DNA from: Chthoniobacter sp.
GTDB taxonomy: Bacteria > Verrucomicrobiota > Verrucomicrobiia > Chthoniobacterales > Chthoniobacteraceae
DNA length: 14,819 nt
Reading direction: 5' to 3'
Assembly (NCBI GenBank): GCA_025352865.1
Contig: JANXSB010000464.1
Span: 1-14,819, forward strand
A program made the position numbers and the translations under genes. How positions within the stretch are numbered: position 1 is the first letter of the stretch; every line of letters begins with the position of its first letter. A model generated the notes under the pieces. That model searched no databases. It saw nothing but the letters and a program-made list of their open reading frames with translations, and was not told the DNA's origin. This document shows, piece by piece, positions 6,654 through 12,531 of the stretch.

Positions 6654-8237
6654 CTAGACCACGTTGATTTGCAGCAGGTCCGCCGTCGCCGTCTCGATCT
6701 CGCTCTCGGAAAGGCCGGTGTTGCGCGCGATCTGCACGCGGTTCTGGCGGCCATAGGCATCGACGATGACTTCGAGCACCTGGTTTTCGTTGTAGGTGTA
6801 GGTCAGCTCGATCGGCGAGCCCTTGGGCAGAAACGGCGGTAGCTCGATGTCGCAAATTCCGAGCGGCGTGCATTCTGCGGGCACCGTGCTCTCGCCCTCG
6901 ACGACGCGCACAATGGCGTTCTTCATGTTCGCCTTGGCGGTGCCGAATGAGTTCTTCGTCTCGACGGGCACGGGGGTCATTTTGCGGATCATCGGAAAGA
7001 CATATTCCTCGACCTTGCCATCGTCCCACAGCACCAAGCCGAGCGTGTGCGTGGTGATGTTCGTGACCTTGATGAGCGAGCCGTCGTCCCCGGAAAACTG
7101 ATCGCGCACCTCCTGCGGCAGCACGCGCTCGCCGCTGGTGTTTTCCTCACGGAGCAGGGAAAGCACACCCTGCACCGCGGCACCGATGGCCACAGCCTCG
7201 TCCGGGCTCACGTCGTCGGCGACCGGCACATTCGAGATGCCCTGGATCATCTCCCGCACCGAGGGCATGCGGGTCATGCCGCCCGTCAACAGGATGCGGT
7301 CGATGCCATCCCAGCCGAGCTTGGCCTCCTGCATCACGATCTCGCAGATCGTCTTGCACTTCTCCAGCAGATGCCGGCAGCGGTGCTCGAAGTCATCGCG
7401 CGTCAGATCGAGCTTCACGCTTTTGCCCGCGTAGCTGTGGACGATCGTCGTCCGCATGCGGCTCGAAAGCTGGATCTTCGCGGTGAGCGCGCGGCTGTAA
7501 AGATCCTGATAGCTTTGCAAATCGAGCAGCGGATTTTCGCCATGCACCTTGTCGAATTCCTCCGCGACCCAGTTCACGATGATGTCGTCCCAATCCTTGC
7601 CGCCGAGGCGGTGGTCGCCGTTGCTCGCAACCATGCGGATGCCGTTGTGCTCGATCTTCATGATCGTCACGTCGAACGTCCCGCCGCCGAGATCGAAGAC
7701 AAACACGGTCTGATTCGAGTCGAGCTTGTCCAGCCCGTAGGCGAGCGCCGCCGAGGTCGGCTCGTTGATGACTTGGAGCACGTTCAGCCCCGCGAGCTGG
7801 CCCGCATGCAGCGTGGCCGTGCGCTCCGCGTCGTTGAAATACGCGGGCACCGTGATCACCGCGTCGGTCACCTTTTCGCCCAGATATTTCTCGGCGTCAT
7901 TTTTCAGCTTCTTGATGATCAGCGCGGAAAGCTCCTCCGCCGAATAGGGCTTCGCATTGAACTCGCGGTGAAACTGCGCCTTGCTCTTGCCCATCTCCCG
8001 TTTCACGAAATCGACGATCTTCTCCGGCTCCGCGACCGCGTTCTGTTTCGCCAGCGTGCCGACGATCGCATTGGTGCCGTCGAAGAGAATCACCGACGGC
8101 GTGATCCTCTCACTCTCAGCATTGGGAATGATCTGCGGCTTGCCGTAGGCATCGATATGCGCGACCGCGCAAAAGGTGGTGCCGAGGTCGATTCCGACAG
8201 CTTTGCGCGCGGAATTGGCGAGGTGAGGGGCGCTCAT
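6654..8237 (-). CDS. Hsp70 (DnaK-type) chaperone lacking the C-terminal lid
   Basis: This is an ATP-driven chaperone of 527 residues, against about 640 for DnaK. The nucleotide-binding domain (about 12-360) is intact: GIDLGTT (15-21), the VITVPAYFNDAERTAT segment (128-142), VINEPTSAALAYG (156-168), FDLGGGTFDVTI (181-192) and LLTGGMTRMP (316-325). The beta half of the substrate-binding domain follows (about 388-505, with TTHTLGL and LPPFLPKGSPIELTYTY). The protein then ends at NTGLSESEIETATADLL, without the helical lid. The interdomain region is an insertion of roughly 25 residues without the canonical LLLDV linker. The start is the ATG at 8235-8237: the open frame continues upstream, but into the GrpE-like gene, and similarity begins right after this Met. 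It sits 65 bases after the GrpE-like gene and 28 before the J/FGE fusion. I read it as a specialised Hsp70 and not the housekeeping DnaK, which should be encoded elsewhere. Confidence 0.94.
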   Translation of the reverse strand: MSAPHLANSARKAVGIDLGTTFCAVAHIDAYGKPQIIPNAESERITPSVILFDGTNAIVGTLAKQNAVAEPEKIVDFVKREMGKSKAQFHREFNAKPYSAEELSALIIKKLKNDAEKYLGEKVTDAVITVPAYFNDAERTATLHAGQLAGLNVLQVINEPTSAALAYGLDKLDSNQTVFVFDLGGGTFDVTIMKIEHNGIRMVASNGDHRLGGKDWDDIIVNWVAEEFDKVHGENPLLDLQSYQDLYSRALTAKIQLSSRMRTTIVHSYAGKSVKLDLTRDDFEHRCRHLLEKCKTICEIVMQEAKLGWDGIDRILLTGGMTRMPSVREMIQGISNVPVADDVSPDEAVAIGAAVQGVLSLLREENTSGERVLPQEVRDQFSGDDGSLIKVTNITTHTLGLVLWDDGKVEEYVFPMIRKMTPVPVETKNSFGTAKANMKNAIVRVVEGESTVPAECTPLGICDIELPPFLPKGSPIELTYTYNENQVLEVIVDAYGRQNRVQIARNTGLSESEIETATADLLQINVV

Positions 8238-8302
8238 GGGTTGGTAGGGAAAAAGCTCTTTTTCTGTCTTTCGCAGGTTACGTGCCGGAGCACGTTGCAC
8301 TT

Positions 8303-9145
8303 TCACTTTTGAGACGAAGCGGACGGAAGCGCAACGAGGAATCCTTCTTTCCACTTTTTCATCACCACCTCCTCCGGCCGGACGACCCGCCCTTTCCACA
8401 TGAAACCCCGCTTCAATGTCCGCACGATGTCGCCGTCATCGGCGGGATCCTCCGCGATCTCCACCGCCAGCGCCCGCTGTGTGACCATGTCGAGCTTGCC
8501 CGTGCCCACCGGCAGCGGGGTGACTTCGAGCCGCGCCAGCACCTCGATCAGAAACTCGCAGTTGTGCGCGAGGTTCATCTCCATCGTCTTCAACCGCCCG
8601 GTCAGCGCGTCGCCGGGGACATCGGACAGCGTCTCCTGCATCTGCCCGTGGATCGCCGTCAGGTCGTCGTAGAGCGAGATCAGATCGCGGATGATCGGCT
8701 TGTGGACGGACTCGAGGAGAAAGCCGTCCTTGTAGCCTTTCAGCTCCTCATGGAGCGCGGCAAACATCCGCTGGCTCAAGCCGTTTTTCTGATCGAGAAG
8801 ACCGCGCAGATTTTCCGCCAAATCCGGGAGCGATTTCTGCGCTTCGCTTTCCGTTCCGGCTTTTTCATCCAGCCTTTCGCCGATCTTTTGCAGCAGCACT
8901 TTGTTCTCGCCGGCCGCGCGGGTCGCGGCTTCCAGCCCCTGCATCAGGGGACGCAGCATCTGCGGGAGACTGGCGTACGAGCGCAGCGCCCGTTCCTCAT
9001 TCTGCCGCACTTGCTCATGATCCTTCACCTCATCCGCGCGTCGCGCCGCCGCTGTGCGGTCTTCGATGCTCTGCTCCGCCTCTTGGAAAAGTCCGCGCAG
9101 TTGCGAGTCGAAATCCAAGTCCTGAATCTGGTCATGGTTGGGCAT
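8303..9145 (-). CDS. GrpE-like nucleotide exchange factor with long coiled-coil N-terminus
   Basis: This 280-residue protein is mostly helical. Its C-terminal 140 or so residues follow the GrpE plan: a long helix (MFAALHEELKGYKDGFLL), a helix bundle (IIRDLISLYDDLTAIHGQM), then FLIEVLARLEVTPLPVGTGKLD, and a beta end IVRTLKRGFMWKGRVVRPEEV matching the GrpE wing (GY..RVLRPA.V). GrpE releases ADP from Hsp70, and the hsp70 gene immediately downstream fits that role. The family motif G..FDP..HEA is degenerate here (GKLDMVTQRAL). The N-terminal half has heptad-like, charged coiled-coil sequence (about residues 15-130) and is much longer than in ordinary GrpE (about 200 residues in total). ATG 9145 is preferred over the in-frame GTG at 9172, which would add 9 residues; GGGAG lies just ahead of the ATG but very close. 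It begins the presumed three-gene chaperone operon. Confidence 0.82.
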   Translation of the reverse strand: MPNHDQIQDLDFDSQLRGLFQEAEQSIEDRTAAARRADEVKDHEQVRQNEERALRSYASLPQMLRPLMQGLEAATRAAGENKVLLQKIGERLDEKAGTESEAQKSLPDLAENLRGLLDQKNGLSQRMFAALHEELKGYKDGFLLESVHKPIIRDLISLYDDLTAIHGQMQETLSDVPGDALTGRLKTMEMNLAHNCEFLIEVLARLEVTPLPVGTGKLDMVTQRALAVEIAEDPADDGDIVRTLKRGFMWKGRVVRPEEVVMKKWKEGFLVALPSASSQK

Positions 9146-9181
9146 TGCTCCCGGTGATTTAGCGGAAATCACGCCAGCGCG

Positions 9182-9197
9182 GTGAATTTTCGTTCAC
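9182..9197. promoter_or_regulatory. Short inverted repeat upstream of the chaperone operon
   Basis: GTGAA (9182-9186) and TTCAC (9193-9197) form a 5-bp inverted repeat about 37 bases upstream of the GrpE-like ATG, in the 121-base gap that should hold the operon promoter. It could be a small operator. I saw neither a CIRCE element nor a sigma-32-like promoter here, so there is no sign of classical heat-shock control. The evidence is weak. Confidence 0.2.
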
Positions 9198-9266
9198 ACC
9201 ACTGCTGCCGACAGCCGCTTGCACGGGCATTCGCCGGAGATCATTGCCGCATTTTCCGCGACCGTC

Positions 9267-10793
9267 CTAGGCTCCGTAAAACTCCCGGATCGCCGCCGTC
9301 AGCCCCGGAATGTCGAACTGCCGCGCCTCCACATCCACCTTCAAGCCGTGCGCGCGCATCGTCTTCGAGGTGATCGGGCCGATGGATGCGGTCTGCAAAT
9401 CCGCGGGCAGCGGCAGCTTGAGCGCGAGGAAGTTTTCGACCGTCGAGCTGCTCGTGAACGTGATCAGATCCGCGCCTTCCTCACGAAACCGTGCGATGCC
9501 GCCGCTCACATCTTCCGTCTCCGGCACCGTGCGGTAGGCCGTCGCCACGTCCACGATCGCCCCGAGCTTCGTCAGCTCGACCGGCAAAACGTCGCGCGCC
9601 TGCTCCGCCCGCGCGATGAGGATGCGCAGATTCTCGACGGTGCATTCTTTCGTGAACGCCTTCACCACCGCCTCCGCCACGTATTCCTCCGGCTGCAAAT
9701 CCACGTTGAGATGAAACTCCCGCACCCGCGCCGCCGTCGCCGGCCCAATCGCCGCGATCCGCACGCCGCCAATCTCCCGCGCGTCGTTGAAGATTTTGTA
9801 AAACATCTCGAAAAAAGCGGTCACGCCGTTCGGGCTCGTGAAGACCAGCCAGTCGTACGTGTGCGTGTCCTGCACGAGCTGGCCGAACTCGAACAAATCC
9901 TTCGGCGGCTCGATGCGGATCGTCGGCAGCTCAAAGACATCCGCACCCAGCGCGCGCAGCCCGCCGCTCAGCACGCCCGCCTGCTGGCGCGTGCGCGTGA
10001 CCACGATGCGCTTGCCAAAAAGCGGCCGCGTCTCGAACCAGTTCAGCGAATCGCGCAGCTTCACCACCTCGCCAAAAACCGCCACCGCCGGTGCCTTGAA
10101 ACCTGTCGCCTCCACCTTCGCCGCAATGTCCCCCAGCGTCCCGCGCAGCGTCTGCTGCCGCCCCGTCGTCCCCCACCGCACCAGCGCCACCGGCATCGCC
10201 GCCGCCGCACCATGCTCGCGCAGCTTCGCCGTGATCGCCCCAATCCGCTCCACGCCCATCAGCATCACCTTCGTCCCCGGCGTCGCCGCGATCTGCGCGA
10301 AATCGAGCGAGCTTTCCGTCTTCGCGGGGTCTTCGTGTCCGGTGAAAATCGTGAGCTGCGCCGTGTGGTCGCGATGCGTCACCGGGATGCCCGCGTACGC
10401 CGGAGCCGCCAGCGCCGAAGTCACCCCCGGAATGATCTCAAACCGCAGCTTCGCTTTCGCCAGCGCCTCCGCCTCCTCCCCTCCGCGTCCGAACAAAAAC
10501 GGATCACCGCCCTTCAACCGCACCACCCGCTTCCCCGCCCGCGTTTTCTCCACCAGCAGCGCGTCGATCTCCTCCTGCTTCAAAGTATGCGCGCCCGCCT
10601 TCTTCCCCGCGTAAATGACCTCCGCATCCTTCGGCGCCCAGCGCAAAATCTCCGGGTTGCACAGGTAGTCATAGACGATCACCTCCGCGCGCTCCACGAC
10701 CTCCTTCACCCGCAGCGTGACCAGACCGAGATCGCCCGGCCCGGCTCCGGCGAGATGGCAGATACCTTCGGATTTTTTCGCGGCTTTTTTCAT
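9267..10793 (-). CDS. cobA-hemD: Uroporphyrinogen-III C-methyltransferase / uroporphyrinogen-III synthase fusion
   Basis: This is a bifunctional 508-residue enzyme. The HemD part (about 258-508, from GKRIVVTRTRQQ to the end, with WLVFTSPNGVTAFFEMF and DLITFTSSSTVENFL) closes hydroxymethylbilane to uroporphyrinogen III. The CobA part (about 10-250) uses S-adenosylmethionine to methylate that product twice, giving precorrin-2, the entry to siroheme and cobalamin. CobA motifs are clear: HLAGAGPGDLGLVTL (13-27), VRLKGGDPFLFGRGGEE (91-107), EIIPGVTSA (119-127) and GIPVTHRD (135-142). CobA-HemD fusions are common in Gram-positives, Planctomycetes and Verrucomicrobia. The ATG at 10791-10793 lies a few bases before the first conserved strand. 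A candidate promoter at 10806-10834 suggests it can be transcribed independently of hemC, from which it is separated by the lipoprotein gene. A polybasic MKKAAKK start is usual and not a signal peptide. Confidence 0.96.
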   Translation of the reverse strand: MKKAAKKSEGICHLAGAGPGDLGLVTLRVKEVVERAEVIVYDYLCNPEILRWAPKDAEVIYAGKKAGAHTLKQEEIDALLVEKTRAGKRVVRLKGGDPFLFGRGGEEAEALAKAKLRFEIIPGVTSALAAPAYAGIPVTHRDHTAQLTIFTGHEDPAKTESSLDFAQIAATPGTKVMLMGVERIGAITAKLREHGAAAAMPVALVRWGTTGRQQTLRGTLGDIAAKVEATGFKAPAVAVFGEVVKLRDSLNWFETRPLFGKRIVVTRTRQQAGVLSGGLRALGADVFELPTIRIEPPKDLFEFGQLVQDTHTYDWLVFTSPNGVTAFFEMFYKIFNDAREIGGVRIAAIGPATAARVREFHLNVDLQPEEYVAEAVVKAFTKECTVENLRILIARAEQARDVLPVELTKLGAIVDVATAYRTVPETEDVSGGIARFREEGADLITFTSSSTVENFLALKLPLPADLQTASIGPITSKTMRAHGLKVDVEARQFDIPGLTAAIREFYGA

Positions 10794-10805
10794 GCAAGGG
10801 GCGCG

Positions 10806-10834
10806 ACCCTAAAGCCGCCGCGCGCACCCGCCAA
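10806..10834 (-). promoter_or_regulatory. Candidate promoter of cobA-hemD
   Basis: On the minus strand TTGGCG (10834-10829), a 17-base spacer and TAGGGT (10811-10806) fit the same TTGnC-N17-TAnnnT pattern seen before rpsU and the hemX/ccsA-like gene. Transcription would begin only a few bases before the ATG at 10793, giving a very short leader, in line with the absence of a Shine-Dalgarno. A small palindrome (10827-10839) overlaps the -35. Confidence 0.35.
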
Positions 10835-10845
10835 GCGGGCTTTTT
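10827..10845 (+). terminator. Terminator-like hairpin on the plus strand, no plus-strand gene upstream
   Basis: CCCGC (10827-10831), a 3-base loop and GCGGG (10835-10839) are followed by C and five T residues. It has the form of a weak rho-independent terminator for plus-strand transcription, yet no gene reads rightward here. It might stop antisense transcripts. Alternatively, because it covers the candidate -35 of cobA-hemD, it could be an operator. Confidence 0.3.
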
Positions 10846-10856
10846 CTCCGCCGCGC

Positions 10857-11396
10857 CTACTTCGGCGGGAAGCCCGCGAGCATCGCCTTGACGGAGCCTT
10901 TCACGCGCTGCGGATCGTCGACTTTCGGTGGCTCGATGACCTGCGGCTCGACACTCCGCCACACGAGCTGCTGCCTCCGCGCGTCCACGAAATCCAGCAC
11001 CAGCGCGCCCGGCTTGGCGTGGTCGATGGCCGCATCCGTCTGCGTCGTCACCGCCCAGCCTTGGTAGAAGCCAGAGCCCGGCTGGCCCCAGTCGGTGTAG
11101 TGCTTCGTGGCTGCTTTCGACGCCGCCGTGAAATGATAGATCGCGTAAAGCTCCGCCTTTTTGCTCTCGGCTTTTTTCAACCCTTTCGTCGCGAGTTCCT
11201 GATCCACCGCGCCGCGCAGCGCCGCGTCGAGCGACGCATTCGCCACCGTCTGCGTCTTCGGCTGCGCCGCCCACGCGTAGGTTTTGTATTTGTCGAAAGT
11301 CGTCAGCCGGTCGTAATCCGTGCTGACCTTGACCGTGGAGCACGCCGCGAGGGCGAGGGTGGAAACGACGAGGGAGAGCTGGCCGATGGTTTTCAT
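10857..11396 (-). CDS. DUF4136 lipoprotein
   Basis: This is a 179-residue predicted lipoprotein. The N-terminus MKTIGQLSLVVSTLALAACS is a clear lipoprotein signal with lipobox LAAC; the lipidated Cys is residue 19. The mature part starts STVKVSTDYDRLTTFDKYKTYAW, the hallmark opening of DUF4136 proteins. It continues through DAALRGAVDQELATKGL, the TQTDAAIDHAKPGALVLDFVDA region and QLVWRS, typical of the same family. Function is unknown; the family is envelope-associated. The open frame continues upstream, but ATG 11394-11396 is the only start that gives a sensible signal peptide, and the upstream extension runs into the palindrome at 11444-11508. The gene sits between hemC and cobA-hemD on the same strand, with a possible promoter of its own, and has no known link to heme synthesis. 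Confidence 0.9.
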   Translation of the reverse strand: MKTIGQLSLVVSTLALAACSTVKVSTDYDRLTTFDKYKTYAWAAQPKTQTVANASLDAALRGAVDQELATKGLKKAESKKAELYAIYHFTAASKAATKHYTDWGQPGSGFYQGWAVTTQTDAAIDHAKPGALVLDFVDARRQQLVWRSVEPQVIEPPKVDDPQRVKGSVKAMLAGFPPK

Positions 11397-11403
11397 GGCG
11401 CTC

Positions 11404-11432
11404 GTGTTACGAAAACCGCTTGGGCAAGGCAA
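11404..11432 (-). promoter_or_regulatory. Candidate promoter of the DUF4136 gene (near-leaderless)
   Basis: TTGCCT (11432-11427), 17 bases and TAACAC (11409-11404) on the minus strand lie so close to the ATG (7 bases between) that the transcript would start at or next to the start codon. The match is moderate and assigned by eye. Confidence 0.25.
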
Positions 11433-11443
11433 GGCGAAGAAAA

Positions 11444-11508
11444 GTATGAGGTATGAAGGATGAGTGATGAAAACGGAACCCTCATAACTCATCCTTCATA
11501 CCTCATAC
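11444..11508. repeat. Long palindrome of 7-nt units after hemC
   Basis: A 27-base arm (11444-11470) and its reverse complement (11482-11508) match at 26 of 27 positions around an 11-base loop. Each arm is itself a degenerate tandem of 7-nt units: GTATGAG, GTATGAA, GGATGAG, TGATGA. Read as hemC mRNA, the hairpin starts 5 nt after the stop codon. No T-run follows, so it is not a classical terminator; a 3' RNA-stabilising structure or a REP-like repeat family are the plausible readings. Confidence 0.88.
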
Positions 11509-11513
11509 CTTCT

Positions 11514-12437
11514 TCACACCAGCCGCGCGAAAAGCTCCGCCGCCACTTGCTCTGGCGTGTCGGCAGCACCTTCCGCTTCCGCCTGCTTCGGCGGTTTGGA
11601 TTCCGCGCCGAAAAGGATCGCGCGCATTTCCAGCCGGTCGCCTCGAATCGTCGTCCGCACGCCCACCGGCAGCCCGCAGTCGCCCGCGAGCAGGCGCTGC
11701 AATTCACGCTCCGCCCTGATCGCGACATGCGTTTCCGCGTGGTCAATCCTTTGCAAAATGGCCGCCACCTCCGCGCGGTCGGCGCGGCTTTGCAGTGCAA
11801 TGGCACCCTGCCCGATCGCCGGCAGCAAATGCGCGCCGAGCGACGCGACGCGAAAACTCCACGGTGCAAAATCCAGCACTCCCGCCGCGAGATCATAGCC
11901 GAGCCGCTCCAGCCCAGCCTGCGCGAGGATGATCCCCGCCACCCGCCCGCTCTCGCCGAGCTTGCGCAGCCGCGTCTGCACATTGCCGCGCCATTCCTCG
12001 ATCACCAGATCGGGCCGCAGCCAGCGCAACTGCCGCGCCCGCCGCACGCTGCTCGTCCCGATCACCGCGCCCTGCGGCAGCGCCTCGAAGGTGCGCGCGT
12101 CTTTCGCGATCAGCACGTCCGCCGTCGCCGCGCGCTCCAGCACCGCCGTCACCGCCAGCCCCGCCGGATTGTGCCCCGGCAAATCCTTCAAACTATGCAC
12201 CGCCACATCAATCGTCCCGCTGAGCAGCGCGTCCTCCAGCTCCTTCGTGAACAGCCCCTTCCCACCCGCTTCATTCGTCCGGATCAAACTCAGATCGAGC
12301 TTCTGATCGCCGCGTGTGACAAAAATCTTCTGCTCGACCTCCAGCCCCGGAAAGACCGCCAGCAAAGCCTTCCGCGTCAGTTCCACCTGCGCCAGCGCCA
12401 GCGCCGAACCGCGCGTGCCGAGTACAAAGCGCGTCAT
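11514..12437 (-). CDS. hemC: Hydroxymethylbilane synthase (porphobilinogen deaminase)
   Basis: This cytoplasmic enzyme condenses four porphobilinogen molecules into hydroxymethylbilane. The protein has 307 residues, the normal size. Motifs seen are LGTRGSALALAQ (6-17), TNEAGGKGLFTKELEDALL (54-72), VHSLKDLP (80-87, with the catalytic Asp at 85), GTSSVRRARQL (127-137), EWRGNVQTRLRKL (148-160) and AIGQGAIA (207-214). The dipyrromethane cofactor is attached to the Cys of LAGDCGLPVGV (Cys254), here with a variant context instead of the usual GGCQVPI. The ATG at 12435-12437 begins exactly at the first conserved strand and has a good purine-rich Shine-Dalgarno (GGGGGA). It follows hemA with a 94-base gap filled by a long palindrome, part of which is complementary to this ribosome-binding site. 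Confidence 0.97.
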   Translation of the reverse strand: MTRFVLGTRGSALALAQVELTRKALLAVFPGLEVEQKIFVTRGDQKLDLSLIRTNEAGGKGLFTKELEDALLSGTIDVAVHSLKDLPGHNPAGLAVTAVLERAATADVLIAKDARTFEALPQGAVIGTSSVRRARQLRWLRPDLVIEEWRGNVQTRLRKLGESGRVAGIILAQAGLERLGYDLAAGVLDFAPWSFRVASLGAHLLPAIGQGAIALQSRADRAEVAAILQRIDHAETHVAIRAERELQRLLAGDCGLPVGVRTTIRGDRLEMRAILFGAESKPPKQAEAEGAADTPEQVAAELFARLV

Positions 12438-12441
12438 GATT

Positions 12442-12447
12442 TCCCCC
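12442..12447 (-). promoter_or_regulatory. Shine-Dalgarno of hemC
   Basis: GGGGGA (12447-12442 on the minus strand) ends 4 bases before the hemC ATG. It is one of only two convincing ribosome-binding sites in the window. The surrounding 13 bases (12438-12450) are complementary, apart from one bulged base, to 12484-12495 in the upstream palindrome. Confidence 0.6.
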
Positions 12448-12456
12448 TTTCATTGA

Positions 12457-12526
12457 GTCCACGAAAAACACGAAAGGACACGAAAAGGGGAAATCCCTTT
12501 CGTGTCATTTCGTGTCTTTCGTGGAC
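12457..12526. repeat. Long palindrome of iterated CACGAAA units between hemA and hemC
   Basis: The left arm (12457-12489) and right arm (12495-12526) pair over about 32 bp with two mismatches and one bulge around a 5-base loop. Each arm contains three CACGAAA units (12460, 12469 and 12479; complements at 12498, 12508 and 12517), spaced 9-10 bases apart. Read as hemA mRNA, the hairpin begins 5 nt after the stop codon. There is no trailing T-run. I recall similar ccacgaaa-type intergenic palindromes in Verrucomicrobia genomes, consistent with a dispersed REP-like family. Confidence 0.9.
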
Positions 12527-12531
12527 CAGTC

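Noticed and set aside
7047..8312. Plus-strand open frame opposite hsp70
   Set aside because: Complement of an unmistakable Hsp70; its composition is that of an antisense shadow.
8238..8399. N-terminal extension of hsp70 by 54 residues
   Set aside because: It overlaps the end of the GrpE-like gene and has no Hsp70 similarity; the ATG at 8237 is directly ahead of the conserved nucleotide-binding start.
9146..9266. CIRCE/HrcA or sigma-32 heat-shock control of the chaperone operon
   Set aside because: Neither the TTAGCACTC inverted repeat nor a CTTGAA/CCCCAT-type promoter was found by eye.
9219..11456. Long plus-strand open frame opposite cobA-hemD and the lipoprotein gene
   Set aside because: Arg/His/Pro-rich shadow of GC-rich codons antisense to well-recognised genes; no family similarity and no start signals.
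11397..11492. N-terminal extension of the DUF4136 protein
   Set aside because: It would read through the palindrome at 11444-11508 and bury the lipoprotein signal 32 residues inside.
11444..11508. Rho-independent terminator of hemC
   Set aside because: The stem is AT-rich at the base and no T-run follows on the minus strand.
12457..12526. CRISPR-like array from the repeated CACGAAA units
   Set aside because: Units are 7 bases at 9-10 base spacing in inverted arms; there are no spacers of CRISPR length and no cas genes.
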